Shown here piece by piece: positions 8,002-17,432 of a DNA stretch of 64,000 nucleotides. The position numbers and the translations under genes were made by a program. Each line of letters begins with the position of its first letter. The stretch's first letter is position 1. The DNA comes from Microbacterium forte (GTDB lineage: Bacteria > Actinomycetota > Actinomycetes > Actinomycetales > Microbacteriaceae), in assembly GCF_031885415.1 (NCBI RefSeq), contig NZ_CP116871.1, positions 2,604,001 to 2,668,000 of the forward strand, read 5' to 3'. The notes below the pieces were generated by a model. That model worked only from the letters and a program-made list of their open reading frames with translations, was not told the DNA's origin and searched no databases.

Positions 8002-8412
8002 TCAGTCGCGGCGCTGCTTCTTGCTCTGCGGGCGCAGGATGAAGCCGAAGACGCCGTTGATCAGCGAGATGATGAGCGCGGCGAGCACGCCCCACCAGAA
8101 GCTGCCGACCGTGAGACCCCAGTCGAAGCTGCTCGTGATCCAGGCGGTGAGCCACAGCAGGAACCCGTTGATCACGAACCCGATGAGACCGAGGGTGAGG
8201 ATGTACAGGGGGAACGCGACGATCTTCACCACCGTGCCGATGAAGGTGTTCACGAGCGCGAAGATCGCGGCGACCGCGAGCAGGGTAAGCACGAGCTGCA
8301 GGGTCTCGCCCGGCGCGAACGCCGTGATCTGCACCTGCAGGGCGGGGATCAGCGTCACGACCCACAGGGCGAACGCGTTGACGACGACTCGGATGATGAA
8401 GCGCATAGTCAT
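8002..8412 (-). CDS. small four-helix membrane protein, Phage_holin_4_2 (PF04020) type
   Basis: A 136-aa protein with four hydrophobic helices and a lysine/arginine-rich tail (RPQSKKQRRD). The pattern RFIIRVVVNAFALW followed by a VNTFIG...P.YILTLG stretch is typical of the PF04020 family, widespread chromosomal membrane proteins of unknown role despite the holin name. ATG at 8412 follows GGAAG at 6-nt spacing; a second ATG two codons on is also possible. It is convergent with the hydrolase gene and divergent from hisC. No phage gene lies nearby. Confidence 0.75.
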   Translation of the reverse strand: MTMRFIIRVVVNAFALWVVTLIPALQVQITAFAPGETLQLVLTLLAVAAIFALVNTFIGTVVKIVAFPLYILTLGLIGFVINGFLLWLTAWITSSFDWGLTVGSFWWGVLAALIISLINGVFGFILRPQSKKQRRD

Positions 8413-8512
8413 CCCAGTCTTCCATGCGAGGTGCACGAAGACACTCGCCAATCTCTCGACCGCTATCGGTCGCCTGCGGCACCGGGAAGGCGCAGAATCT
8501 AGACTCATCCTT

Positions 8513-9580
8513 GTGACCGACCCGATCCTGCCGCGCATCCGCCCCGCCATCGCCGCCCTGGCGCCGTACCGACAGGGCAAGCAGGCGGGCCCCGACGCCT
8601 ACAAGCTCTCGAGCAACGAGAACCCGTTCGAGCCGCTTCCCTCCGTCGCCGCGGCGCTGCAGCACACGACGCCGATCAACCGCTACCCGGATGCCACCGC
8701 CGGTCGGCTGCGCGAGCGGCTGGGCGTCCGCTACGCGGTCGCTCCCGAGCAGGTGCACGTCGCCGCGGGCAGCGTCTCGATCCTCCACCAGCTGATCCTC
8801 GCCACCTCTTCGGTCGGCGACGAGGTCGTCTACGCGTGGCGCTCGTTCGAGGCCTACCCGAGCCTGCCGCTCGTCGCCGGTGCGACCGGAGTGCAGGTGC
8901 CTCTGACCGCCGACTCGCGCCACGACCTCGACGCGATGGCCGATGCGGTGACCGAGCGCACCCGCGCGGTCATCCTGTGCACCCCGAACAACCCGACCGG
9001 GCCGATCATCACGAGCGACGACTTCGCGACGTTCGTCGAGCGCGTCCCCACCGACGTGCTGATCATCCTCGACGAGGCCTACGCCGAGTTCGTGACCGCG
9101 CCGGGCGCGGTCGACGGCCTCGCAGAGCGCGTCTTCGAACGGCATCCGAACGTCGTGGTGCTGCGCACCTTCTCGAAGGCCTACGGTCTCGCGGGCCTGC
9201 GCATCGGCTACGCGATCGGCAACGAGAAGGTGCTCGACGCCGCGCGCACCACCGGCATCCCGCTCTCGGTGACGTCGGCGGCCGAGAACGCCGCGATCGC
9301 CAGCCTCGATGCCGAGTCCGAGCTGCTCGAGCGCGTCGCGGTGATCGTCGAGCGCCGCACCCGTCTGGTCGAAGGCCTCCGCACGCAGGGCTGGGACGTG
9401 CCCGACAGTCAGGCCAATTTTATCTGGCTGCCCACCGGCGAGCGCACCGTCGACGTCGCCGCGGCGTTCGTCTCGGCCGACCTCATCGTGCGCCCTTTCC
9501 CGGGCGACGGCATCCGCATCTCGGTCGGCGAAGAAGCATCGGTCGATCGCGTTCTCGAGGTCGCCGCGACGCAGCTCTGA
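8513..9580 (+). CDS. hisC: histidinol-phosphate aminotransferase
   Basis: A 355-aa class I/II PLP aminotransferase that converts imidazole-acetol phosphate to histidinol phosphate in histidine synthesis. It has the SSNENP substrate motif near residue 37, the Asn-Pro motif PNNPTGP and the PLP lysine in FSKAYGLAGLRIGY (Lys222). Some actinobacterial homologues in this position act on aromatic 2-oxoacids, which cannot be excluded because no other his gene is present. The frame is open far upstream, but TAGACT at 8500-8505 lies 7 nt before GTG 8513, so this is the likely leaderless start. Confidence 0.82.
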   Translation: MTDPILPRIRPAIAALAPYRQGKQAGPDAYKLSSNENPFEPLPSVAAALQHTTPINRYPDATAGRLRERLGVRYAVAPEQVHVAAGSVSILHQLILATSSVGDEVVYAWRSFEAYPSLPLVAGATGVQVPLTADSRHDLDAMADAVTERTRAVILCTPNNPTGPIITSDDFATFVERVPTDVLIILDEAYAEFVTAPGAVDGLAERVFERHPNVVVLRTFSKAYGLAGLRIGYAIGNEKVLDAARTTGIPLSVTSAAENAAIASLDAESELLERVAVIVERRTRLVEGLRTQGWDVPDSQANFIWLPTGERTVDVAAAFVSADLIVRPFPGDGIRISVGEEASVDRVLEVAATQL

Positions 9581-9675
9581 CGGGCTCGGGGCGCCCTGTT
9601 CTCCGGTTTCCCGGCAGATGCGAGGACGTCCTAGGTATGCGTGCCCGAGCATGCGCACGGCGGTAGCGTGGCACC

Positions 9676-10803
9676 GTGACCTTGCCAGAGACTGAACTCG
9701 TACGCGTCCTGGATCAGGACGGCCGCTTCACGCCGAGTCCGGCTGCCGAGCAATACCTGTCCCTGATCGAGGCGATCAGCGACGCCGAGCTCGAGCAGTT
9801 CTACCGCGACATGGTGGTCATCCGCGCGATCGACACCCAGGCGACCAACCTGCAGCGTCAGGGGCAGCTCGCCCTGTGGCCGCCGAGCCGTGGGCAGGAG
9901 GCCGCTCAGGTCGGTTCCGCCCGCGCCGCCCGCGCGCAGGACACCATCTTCCCGTCGTATCGCGAACACGCCGTGACGCGGATCCGCGGAGTCGACCCCG
10001 TCGACATCATCAAGCTCATGCGCGGCGTCTCGCATGGCGGCTGGGACCCGACCGACCCGAAGAATGGCAACACCCGTCTCTACACTCTCGTTCTCGGCTC
10101 GCAGGTGCTGCACGCCGCCGGATTCGCCATGGGGCTCAACTTCGACGGGCGATCCGGCACCGGCGACCTCGACAAGGATGAAGCGGTCATCGTCTACTAC
10201 GGCGACGGGGCATCGAGCCAGGGCGACGTGCACGAGGCGATGGTCTTCGCGGCGAGCTACCAGGCGCCCACCGTGTTCTTCCTGCAGAACAACCACTGGG
10301 CGATCTCCGTGCCCGTGTCGACGCAGTCGCGGGTGCCGCTCGTCGAGCGCAGCGCCGGCTACGGCATCCCCAGCGTGCGCGTCGACGGCAACGACGTGCT
10401 CGCCAGCTACGCCGTCTCGCGAGTCGCCCTCGACGAGGCCCGCAGCGGTGGGGGTCCCCGTGCGATCGAGGCGGTCACCTACCGTCTCGGCGCGCACACC
10501 ACCAGTGACGACCCCACGAAGTACCGCGGCTCCGACGAAGAGCAGTCATGGGCGCAGCGCGACCCGATCGATCGCATGCGCGCGTTCCTGGAGAACAGGG
10601 GAGCGGCCGGGCAGTTCTTCACCGATGTGGATGCCGAGGCGGCAGACGCCGCCGAAGACCTGCGTTCTCGCAGCGTCGAACTCGGGTCGCCCACCGCAGA
10701 CCTGATCTTCGACCATGTGTACAGCGACCCGCATCCGCTCATCGCGGAGGAGAAGGCCTGGCACAGGCAGTACGAGGCATCGTTCGAAGGAGACAGCAAG
10801 TGA
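9676..10803 (+). CDS. 2-oxoacid dehydrogenase E1 component, alpha subunit
   Basis: A 375-aa thiamine-diphosphate enzyme subunit. The cofactor motif GDG...NN is complete (YYGDGASSQGDVHEAM to FFLQNN). E1 alpha and beta decarboxylate a 2-oxoacid and pass the acyl group to the E2 lipoyl arm. Automatic annotation often calls such genes pyruvate dehydrogenase; in actinobacteria, which mostly use the single-chain AceE for pyruvate, a branched-chain 2-oxoacid substrate is more likely. TAGCGT at 9664-9669 stands 6 nt before GTG 9676 with no ribosome-binding site, so it looks leaderless. It is the first gene of a three-gene operon. Confidence 0.88.
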   Translation: MTLPETELVRVLDQDGRFTPSPAAEQYLSLIEAISDAELEQFYRDMVVIRAIDTQATNLQRQGQLALWPPSRGQEAAQVGSARAARAQDTIFPSYREHAVTRIRGVDPVDIIKLMRGVSHGGWDPTDPKNGNTRLYTLVLGSQVLHAAGFAMGLNFDGRSGTGDLDKDEAVIVYYGDGASSQGDVHEAMVFAASYQAPTVFFLQNNHWAISVPVSTQSRVPLVERSAGYGIPSVRVDGNDVLASYAVSRVALDEARSGGGPRAIEAVTYRLGAHTTSDDPTKYRGSDEEQSWAQRDPIDRMRAFLENRGAAGQFFTDVDAEAADAAEDLRSRSVELGSPTADLIFDHVYSDPHPLIAEEKAWHRQYEASFEGDSK

Positions 10804-11780
10804 CCCTCGAGACGATGCCCCTCAGCAAGGCCCTCAACTCGGGCCTGCGCCGGGCCATGGAAGACGACTCCAGAGTCCTGCTCATGGGCGAGGACATCGG
10901 AAAGCTCGGCGGCGTCTTCCGCGTGACCGAGCACCTGCAGCGCGACTTCGGCGACAAGCGCGTGCTCGACACGCCGCTCGCCGAGTCGGGGATCGTCGGA
11001 ACGGCGATCGGGCTCGCGATGACCGGGTTCCGCCCGGTGATCGAGATCCAGTTCGACGGATTCGTGTTCCCCGCGTTCGACCAGATCACGACGCAGCTCG
11101 CCAAGCTCACCAACCGGCACGAGGGCAAGCTGAGTCTGCCGATCGTGATCCGCATCCCCTACGGCGGACACATCGGTGCCGTCGAGCACCACCAGGAGAG
11201 CCCGGAGGCGTACTTCGCGCACACTCCCGGACTGCGGGTGGTCTCGCCCTCGACGCCGAACGACGCGTACTGGATGATCCAGGAGGCCATCGCGTCGAAC
11301 GACCCGGTCATCTTCATGGAGCCCAAGAGCCGCTACTGGCAGAAGGGCGAGGTCGAGCTCGACGCCTCGGCCGCCCCGCTGCACTCGTCTCGCGTCGTGC
11401 GCACCGGCTCGGACGTGACGCTCGTCGGACACGGCGCGATGGTGACGACCCTGCTGCAGGCGGCCGCGCTCGCCGAGGCCGAGGGCACCAGCTGCGAGGT
11501 CGTCGATGTGCGTTCGCTGTCGCCGGTGGACTACGAGCCGATCCTGAGCTCGGTGCGCAAGACCGGACGCATGGTCTATGCCCAGGAGGCGCAGGGCTTC
11601 GTCAGCATCGGCAGCGAGATCGCGGCCACGGTCATGGAGCGTGCCTTCTATGCACTCGAGGCCCCGGTGCTGCGGGTCTCGGGGTACGACACCCCGTTCC
11701 CGCCCGCGAAGCTCGAGGGCACCTACCTTCCGGATGCCGACCGCATCCTCGAGGCCGTCGACCGCTCCCTCGCCTACTGA
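10800..11780 (+). CDS. 2-oxoacid dehydrogenase E1 component, beta subunit
   Basis: The 326-aa product carries the transketolase-type pyrimidine-binding domain (GEDIGKLGGVFR near residue 30, then EIQFDGFVFPAFDQI) and the C-terminal transketolase domain (about 200-320). With the alpha subunit it forms the alpha2beta2 E1 of a branched-chain or pyruvate dehydrogenase complex. GTG 10800 overlaps the alpha stop (GTGA), so the two subunits are translationally coupled as expected for equal stoichiometry. The upstream frame is open but would lie within the alpha gene. Confidence 0.9.
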   Translation: MTLETMPLSKALNSGLRRAMEDDSRVLLMGEDIGKLGGVFRVTEHLQRDFGDKRVLDTPLAESGIVGTAIGLAMTGFRPVIEIQFDGFVFPAFDQITTQLAKLTNRHEGKLSLPIVIRIPYGGHIGAVEHHQESPEAYFAHTPGLRVVSPSTPNDAYWMIQEAIASNDPVIFMEPKSRYWQKGEVELDASAAPLHSSRVVRTGSDVTLVGHGAMVTTLLQAAALAEAEGTSCEVVDVRSLSPVDYEPILSSVRKTGRMVYAQEAQGFVSIGSEIAATVMERAFYALEAPVLRVSGYDTPFPPAKLEGTYLPDADRILEAVDRSLAY

Positions 11781-11816
11781 TCTCACCCCGATCTCGCCGT
11801 TCCGAAAGGACCGCAC

Positions 11817-13175
11817 ATGAGCACGCAGAACTTCAACCTCCCCGATGTGGGCGAGGGCCTGACCGAGGCCGAGATCGTGGCGTGGAAGGTCGCGCCCGGT
11901 GACACCGTCGCCATCAACGACGTGATCTGCGAGATCGAGACGGCCAAGTCGCTCGTCGAGCTGCCCTCGCCGCACGCCGGCGTCGTCGGTGAGCTGCTCG
12001 CCGCAGAGGGCGCGACGGTCGAGGTCGGCTCGCCGATCATCACCTTCGTGACGGATGCCCGTGACGATGCCGGTCCGGGCGTGATCGCCACGGCCGAGGC
12101 TCCCGCGCCCGAAGAGGGTGGCGGCTCGGTGCTCGTCGGCTACGGCACGGGCGGCGGTGCGACCTCGCGTCGCAAGCGACCGGCCGAGCGCCCCGTCCGC
12201 TCGTCGGTCGGTGTGATCGCGAAGCCGCCGATCCGCAAGCTCGCTCGCGACCTGGGCGTCGACCTCACGACCGTCACGCCCACCGGCGCCGACGGCGAGG
12301 TCACCCGGGACGACGTGATGACCCACGCACAGCAGGCCAGCGTCTTCCGCAACATCGAGACGCCCGAGTGGGGTGCCGTGCGCGAGGAGACCGTGCCCGC
12401 GCCGCAGAGCACCCCGTCGGGTCTCGCCCGCGGGCTGTCGCCGGCCCCGGCATCCGCCTCGGGCCGGAGCGATGATCGCACCGAGTCGATCCCGGTCAAG
12501 GGAGTGCGCAAGGCGACCTCGTCGGCGATGGTGCAGAGCGCGTACTCCGCCCCGCACGTGACGGTGTGGAAGGAGATCGACGCGAGCCGCACGATGGAAC
12601 TCGTCAAGCGTCTCAAGGCGTCGCCCGACTACGCCGACATCCGCGTCTCCCCGCTGCTGATCATGGCCCGTGCCGTGATCTGGGCTGCGCGTCGCACGCC
12701 GATGGTCAACGCCGCCTGGATCGAGACCGAGGGCGGCGCCGAGATCGCCGTGCGCCACTACGTGAACCTCGGCATCGCCGCGGCCACGCCTCGCGGTCTG
12801 CTCGTGCCGAACATCAAGGACGCGCAGGATCTCAGCATGAAGGACCTCGCCCGCGCGCTGAACCGGCTCACGCTCACCGCCCGCGAGGGCAAGACGAGCC
12901 CGGCCGACCAGCAGGGCGGCACGATCACGATCACCAACATCGGCGTCTTCGGGATGGATGCCGGCACGCCGATCATCAACCCCGGCGAGGCGGGCATCGT
13001 GGCGATGGGCACGATCAGCCAGAAGCCGTGGGTCGTCGACGGCGAGGTGCGCCCCCGCTGGGTCACCACGGTCGCCGGTTCGTTCGACCACCGCGTGATC
13101 GACGGCGACGGCATGAGCCGCTTCATCGCCGACGTGGCATCGGTTCTCGAGGAGCCCGCGCTCCTCGTCGAGTGA
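11817..13175 (+). CDS. dihydrolipoamide acyltransferase, E2 component
   Basis: A 452-aa E2 protein in the usual order: lipoyl domain (1-80, lipoylated Lys44 in [11 protein letters not shown]), linker, peripheral subunit-binding domain (about 128-165, [15 protein letters not shown]), a Pro/Ala-rich linker, and the acyltransferase core (about 215-450) with His425 and Asp429 in HRVIDGD. It transfers the acyl group to CoA and forms the complex core. GAAAGGA precedes ATG by six bases, 36 nt after E1 beta. No E3 gene follows; lipoamide dehydrogenase must come from elsewhere and could be shared with other complexes. Confidence 0.9.
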   Translation: MSTQNFNLPDVGEGLTEAEIVAWKVAPGDTVAINDVICEIETAKSLVELPSPHAGVVGELLAAEGATVEVGSPIITFVTDARDDAGPGVIATAEAPAPEEGGGSVLVGYGTGGGATSRRKRPAERPVRSSVGVIAKPPIRKLARDLGVDLTTVTPTGADGEVTRDDVMTHAQQASVFRNIETPEWGAVREETVPAPQSTPSGLARGLSPAPASASGRSDDRTESIPVKGVRKATSSAMVQSAYSAPHVTVWKEIDASRTMELVKRLKASPDYADIRVSPLLIMARAVIWAARRTPMVNAAWIETEGGAEIAVRHYVNLGIAAATPRGLLVPNIKDAQDLSMKDLARALNRLTLTAREGKTSPADQQGGTITITNIGVFGMDAGTPIINPGEAGIVAMGTISQKPWVVDGEVRPRWVTTVAGSFDHRVIDGDGMSRFIADVASVLEEPALLVE

Positions 13176-13181
13176 GGTCCT

Positions 13182-13227
13182 CCGGCGTCCGCGCAGGGGA
13201 GACCAGGAGCATTCCCGCGGATGCCGG
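13182..13227. other. stem-loop after the E2 gene
   Basis: CCGGCGTCCGCG (13182-13193) pairs with CGCGGATGCCGG (13216-13227), with one G-T mismatch, across a 22-nt loop. It lies a few bases past the E2 stop, in the gap to the convergent RNA-ligase-like gene. No T-run follows, so it is at best a weak or factor-dependent terminator or an mRNA 3' stabiliser. Confidence 0.4.
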
Positions 13228-13289
13228 TGCCTCGCGCCCCGACATGTCGGCGGCTGCTAGACCGCTTCCGTCCTCGGAACGCGTGCCCG

Positions 13290-13826
13290 CTAGAGCCGTA
13301 GCTCCGCGAGGGTAGTGACGGCGGCGACGTCGGGGTCCCAGCGCCGCACCGCATGTGCGTGACCGTGGATGTCGCCGCCGATCAGGTCGAGCGCCGCCGC
13401 GAGGCCCGGGACCCGCAATCTGCGGGCGAGCGCGACATGCGGCATCCACTCGCCCGGCGCGGTGTGCGGGGCATCATCTCCAGGCCCGACGGCGGCGAGG
13501 ATACTCTCGCGGAGGTCCAGCAGTTCCGCACTGGGAACGACGCTCCGGGCCAGCACGCGACGCTCGCCGCTGCCGAAGAGCAGGGGCGCCCCCAGTGTCA
13601 GGGGGAACGATGCGATGTCTGCCAGACACCCCAGGTCCACTTTCGACAGGCCGATGCGTGCGACCAGCGTGACGTGAGGGCGGTTGCTCGCGGATGTGTG
13701 CCCCGCGAGGCTCGAGAGCCCTCGTGCGGCGAGGGCATCCCACTCGCAACGGACGGCAGTCTCCGCATCCGGGTCGAGGAGCAGCTCGATCGACGAGGGG
13801 GAGTGCCGAGGCTCTGGTTCCTGCAC
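13290..13826 (-). CDS. 2'-5' RNA ligase/cyclic phosphodiesterase-like (2H) protein
   Basis: The 178-aa protein has the two-repeat layout of the 2H phosphoesterase superfamily, with HVTLVARI near residue 51 and HVALARRL near residue 130. The first motif is a proper H-x-T, the second is H-V-A rather than H-x-T/S, so one of the two phosphate-contacting hydroxyls is missing. Relatives open 2',3'-cyclic phosphates or join tRNA halves in vitro; cellular substrates are unclear. GTG 13826 starts 5 nt after the ROK repressor stop, so it may be read from the same transcript. Confidence 0.65.
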   Translation of the reverse strand: MQEPEPRHSPSSIELLLDPDAETAVRCEWDALAARGLSSLAGHTSASNRPHVTLVARIGLSKVDLGCLADIASFPLTLGAPLLFGSGERRVLARSVVPSAELLDLRESILAAVGPGDDAPHTAPGEWMPHVALARRLRVPGLAAALDLIGGDIHGHAHAVRRWDPDVAAVTTLAELRL

Positions 13827-13831
13827 TGCGC

Positions 13832-15079
13832 TCAGCCGACCGCGCTGAGTCGCCGCTCCGCCAGCAGCGGCACGGCCACCTCGCGGGCGGCCATGCGGGC
13901 GGTGGTGACGGCCCCGATCGAGACGACCTCGGCGCCGAGCGTCGAGGCGAGGATCTCGGGCGCCGGCAGGTGCAGTTCGGTCGGCACGACCTCGCGCGCG
14001 GCGGCGATCACGGGAGCGACGCTCTCGGCGACTGCGCCGCAGACGATCACGCGCGTCGGGTCGTACATGCTTCCCAGAACGCCGACCACCCGAGCGAGGG
14101 TGGCGCCGACGCGCGAGGTCGCGAGCAGCGCATCGGCATCACCCGACGCGGCGGCTGTCAGCACGACGCGCGGATCCACGCGGTCGTCGTCGGCGAGGCG
14201 TCCGATCGGCGAGCTCGCGTCGACCTCGCCACTCGCGACGGCGCCACGCACCTCGTCCTGCAGGGCGTAGCTCAGACCGAAGGCCGACCCCACGCCCACG
14301 ATGTGGTCGAACACGATGCCCTCGCCGACGCCGCCGTGCGCGCCGTGCAGCACATGGCCGTCGACGACGACGCCCCCGCCGAAGCGCTCGCCGGCGAGCA
14401 GCGCGACGTAGTCCCGGCATCCCACTGCGGCCCCGACCGAGCCCTCGGCGATAGCGGCGAGCTGAGCGTCGTTCTTGATCTCGACGGCCGGCGCCCAGCC
14501 GGCCAGTGCGTCGGCGAGGCCCGGGTTCGTGCGCTCCCAGAAGCCGTCGGGATGCGGGGGAGAGACCCCTGCGCGATTCACGGGAGCGGCGACGCCGACG
14601 CAGATCGCGAGGATGTCATCCTTCGAGACACCCGCCTCGGTGAGCGCCTGCTCCATCTGGCCGAGCACCGTCGCGCGCCGCGCCGCCGCCGATTCGGTCG
14701 AGTCGATGTCCGTGCGGTGGTGCACGAGTGTGCGGTCGAGCAGATCGGAGACGGTGACGGCGACATGGTTGTCACCGGCATCCACGCCGAGCACGACACC
14801 GAGATCGGATGCCAGCACGAAGCGTCGCGCGGGGCGCCCTGCGCGGTAGCTGCCTGCGGCCCTCGCGTTCGGAAGCTCACGGAGCACGGCCGCGCTGACG
14901 AGGGTGTCGATCGCGTCGATGGCCGTCGAGCGCGTCAGAGACGTCGAGGCCATGACGTCGGTGGCGGTGAACTCGCCCGCCGCCCAGGCGAAGTCGAGCA
15001 CGGCGCCGACGCTGGCGCGCCCGGTGCCCAGACCTGCGGAGACTTCTGTCACGGGTCTTGACCTCACTCTCGTCCACAT
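13832..15079 (-). CDS. ROK-family transcriptional repressor
   Basis: A 415-aa ROK protein: an N-terminal winged helix (about 25-80, FTATDVMASTSLTRSTAIDAI) followed by a sugar-kinase-like domain with LGVDAGDNHVAVTVSDL. The usual cysteine zinc site (CGxxGCxE) of ROK kinases is not seen; the equivalent region reads LHGAHGGVGEG, typical of regulators that no longer phosphorylate sugar. It is divergent from an alpha-glucoside ABC/GH13 operon, which it probably represses until a sugar binds. ATG 15079 is used; GTG 15052 would shorten it by nine residues. Confidence 0.8.
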   Translation of the reverse strand: MWTRVRSRPVTEVSAGLGTGRASVGAVLDFAWAAGEFTATDVMASTSLTRSTAIDAIDTLVSAAVLRELPNARAAGSYRAGRPARRFVLASDLGVVLGVDAGDNHVAVTVSDLLDRTLVHHRTDIDSTESAAARRATVLGQMEQALTEAGVSKDDILAICVGVAAPVNRAGVSPPHPDGFWERTNPGLADALAGWAPAVEIKNDAQLAAIAEGSVGAAVGCRDYVALLAGERFGGGVVVDGHVLHGAHGGVGEGIVFDHIVGVGSAFGLSYALQDEVRGAVASGEVDASSPIGRLADDDRVDPRVVLTAAASGDADALLATSRVGATLARVVGVLGSMYDPTRVIVCGAVAESVAPVIAAAREVVPTELHLPAPEILASTLGAEVVSIGAVTTARMAAREVAVPLLAERRLSAVG

Positions 15080-15106
15080 GAGACAGTACCGTTCATCGAA
15101 GTAAAT

Positions 15107-15127
15107 TCGCTCACTAGATTTAGTCTG
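15107..15127. promoter_or_regulatory. candidate ROK operator
   Basis: In the divergent gap, TAAAT and ATTTA form an inverted repeat 11 nt apart, flanked by AG on the left and GT on the right. It is an AT-rich island in very GC-rich DNA, and ROK regulators of the XylR/NagC type often bind TAAAT-like half sites. It lies about 30-50 nt before the binding-protein GTG. Assignment to this repressor rests on position and symmetry only. Confidence 0.45.
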
Positions 15128-15153
15128 CGGATCTACAGGACGAAAGGACAACG

Positions 15154-16479
15154 GTGTCTGTGAAATCCCCCTCCGTCGCACGAGTGGCCGGTGCTGCCAT
15201 GGCGCTGGCGCTCGTCGGCTCCGCCCTCACCGCCTGCGCACCCGGCGGCGGCACCGAGACCATCCGCTTCACGTTCAACAAGCGTGAGGCGATCGGCTTC
15301 ATGACCGACCTCGTCGCCCAGTTCAACTCGTCGCAGAGCGACGTGCGGGTCGAGATCGACACCTCGGGGCCGGACGTGATCTCGGCCAGCTTCGTGCGGG
15401 GCAATCCGCCCGACCTCATCCTCGGCAACTACAACTACGAGATCGCGCGGTTCGTGCAGCGGTGCACCCTGACCGATCTCTCCGACACCGACGCCGCCGC
15501 ATCCGTCCGCGACGATCTGCAGCCGCTCATGGACCAGTACGGGTCGTGCGAGGGCCGCACCAGCGCCTTGCCGTACTCGGTGATGGCGGCATCGGTCATC
15601 TACAACAAGGAGATCTTCGACGCCCAGGGGCTCGAGGTCCCGCAGACCTGGGACGAGCTGATCGCGGTCTGCGACCAGCTGAAGGACGCAGGGATCGACC
15701 CGTTCTACGCGACGTTCAAGGATGACTGGACCGTGGGCCAGGGGTGGTACGACTACTCGATCGGAGGATCGGTGGACACGATCGAGTTCTTCGACGCGAT
15801 GGCCGACGAGGGTGCCGCCGTCGGCCCCGACTCGCCCGTCTCGTTCGAGAAGGACTTCGCCGAGCCCATGGATCAGATGATGCAGCTCGCGAACGACTAC
15901 ACGAACGAGGATGCCGAGAGCCGGGGATACGGCGACGGCAACCTGGCGTTCAGCAAGGGCGAGGCTGCGATGTACATGCAGGGCCCCTGGGCGTTCAGCG
16001 AGATCGCGAAGACCGCACCCGACCTCGAGCTCGGAACGTTCCCGCTGCCGATGACCGACGATCCGGCCGACCTCGGTGTGCGTGTGAACATGGACCTCGG
16101 CGCGATGATCCCCGAGGGATCGAACCACCAGGAGGCGGCACGCGAGTTCCTCGAGTACCTCTATCTGCCCGAGAACATCGAGGCGTACAACGCATCGCAG
16201 CTCGGCTTCACCCCGACGAAGGGTGCACCGGCCCCGGATGATCCCCGGATCGAGGGGATGATCGAGTACTACGAGAACGGGCAGATCTACCAGGGCCCCT
16301 CAGTGCTCGTGCCGAAGACGATCCCAGTGATGAACTACGCGCAGGCGATGGTGCTCGGCGCCTCGACCACTTCGATGTTGCGCACGATGGACGCGGACTG
16401 GGCTCGCATCGCCTTCCGCGCACCGATCCCCAAGACCGATGATGCGGCAGCCGGCGAGACAGAGGAGTCCGCACCGTGA
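15154..16479 (+). CDS. sugar ABC transporter substrate-binding lipoprotein
   Basis: A 441-aa family 1 extracellular solute-binding protein. The signal peptide ends in the lipobox LTAC, so the protein is lipid-anchored outside the membrane. The body shows the usual features: GNPPDLILGNYNYEI, YNKEIFDAQGLEVPQTWDEL and KGEAAMYMQGPWAF. It delivers an oligosaccharide, probably an alpha-glucoside given the GH13 gene downstream, to the two permeases that follow. GAAAGGACAACG precedes GTG 15154. No ATPase is encoded; importers of this class often share an MsiK-type ATPase encoded elsewhere. Confidence 0.9.
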   Translation: MSVKSPSVARVAGAAMALALVGSALTACAPGGGTETIRFTFNKREAIGFMTDLVAQFNSSQSDVRVEIDTSGPDVISASFVRGNPPDLILGNYNYEIARFVQRCTLTDLSDTDAAASVRDDLQPLMDQYGSCEGRTSALPYSVMAASVIYNKEIFDAQGLEVPQTWDELIAVCDQLKDAGIDPFYATFKDDWTVGQGWYDYSIGGSVDTIEFFDAMADEGAAVGPDSPVSFEKDFAEPMDQMMQLANDYTNEDAESRGYGDGNLAFSKGEAAMYMQGPWAFSEIAKTAPDLELGTFPLPMTDDPADLGVRVNMDLGAMIPEGSNHQEAAREFLEYLYLPENIEAYNASQLGFTPTKGAPAPDDPRIEGMIEYYENGQIYQGPSVLVPKTIPVMNYAQAMVLGASTTSMLRTMDADWARIAFRAPIPKTDDAAAGETEESAP

Positions 16480-17432
16480 GCACCACCGCAGCCGCGAATG
16501 TGACGCGGCCGAACAGCCCGACCACCGACACGACCTCGATCGTCACGGGACAGGGCCGCAAGCTCCGTCGTCGCAAGGGGCGGGTCGAGCCGATCTACTA
16601 CCTGTTCCTGCTTCCGACCCTCGTGATCTTCACCCTGGCGATCACCGTGCCCGCGGTCATGGGCATCTTCTTCAGCTTCACCGACTCGATCGGCATCGGG
16701 GAGTGGAGCTTCAGCGGTCTGACGAACTACATCGCGATGTTCAGCGATCCGGCCATCCTGCAGAGCTACCTGTTCACGTTCGGCTTCTCGATCGCCACGG
16801 TGATCGTCGTCAACGTGATCGCGTTCCTGCTCGCGGTCGGGCTGACCTCCCGCATCCGCTTCAAGACGGGGCTGCGCACGATCTTCGTGATCCCGATGGT
16901 GATCTCGGGCATCATCATCGCCTACGTCTTCAACTTCCTCTTCTCGAACTCCATCCCGGCCGCGGGCGCCGCCACCGGCATCCCGTGGCTGTCGACCAGC
17001 CTCCTCGCCAACCCCGATCTCGCCTGGGTCGCGATCGTGATCGTGACCGCGTGGCAGGCCGTTCCCGGCACGCTGCTGATCTACATCGCAGGTCTGCTCT
17101 CGGTGCCGAGCGAGGTCTACGAGGCGGCGAGCATCGACGGGGCGAACAAGAGGCAGCAGCTGTTCCGCATCACGCTGCCGCTCGTCGCCGGATACGTGGT
17201 GATCAACGTGATCCTCGGGTTCAAGGGCTTCCTCAACGCCTACGACATCATCGTCGGCCTCACCAACGGCGGTCCCGGCACCGCCACCCGCAGCGTCGCG
17301 ATGACCATCATCGCGGGCTTCAACGGCGGCGACTACGCCTACCAGATGGCCAACGCGACGATCTTCTTCATCGTCGCCGTGCTCATCTCCCTGCTGCAGC
17401 TCTCGCTGACCCGCGGAAGGAACGCACTCTGA
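16476..17432 (+). CDS. sugar ABC transporter permease, MalF/UgpA type
   Basis: The 318-aa product has a basic N-terminus and six membrane helices, with the EAA loop EVYEAASIDGANKRQQLFRITLPL near residue 210, which docks to the ATPase. GTG 16476 overlaps the binding-protein stop, and its own stop overlaps the next start. With the following permease it forms the membrane channel for the sugar delivered by the lipoprotein. Confidence 0.92.
   Translation: MSTTAAANVTRPNSPTTDTTSIVTGQGRKLRRRKGRVEPIYYLFLLPTLVIFTLAITVPAVMGIFFSFTDSIGIGEWSFSGLTNYIAMFSDPAILQSYLFTFGFSIATVIVVNVIAFLLAVGLTSRIRFKTGLRTIFVIPMVISGIIIAYVFNFLFSNSIPAAGAATGIPWLSTSLLANPDLAWVAIVIVTAWQAVPGTLLIYIAGLLSVPSEVYEAASIDGANKRQQLFRITLPLVAGYVVINVILGFKGFLNAYDIIVGLTNGGPGTATRSVAMTIIAGFNGGDYAYQMANATIFFIVAVLISLLQLSLTRGRNAL

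Noticed and set aside
8002-8412. Possible prophage remnant suggested by the holin-like name
   Set aside because: PF04020 proteins are chromosomal membrane proteins, and no phage gene, integrase or attachment site lies nearby.
10479-13091. 870-codon open frame on the minus strand opposite E1 and E2
   Set aside because: Its translation is Arg/Gly/Asp/His-rich with no domain, and the plus strand encodes complete E1 alpha, E1 beta and E2 proteins. It is an antisense by-product of high GC.
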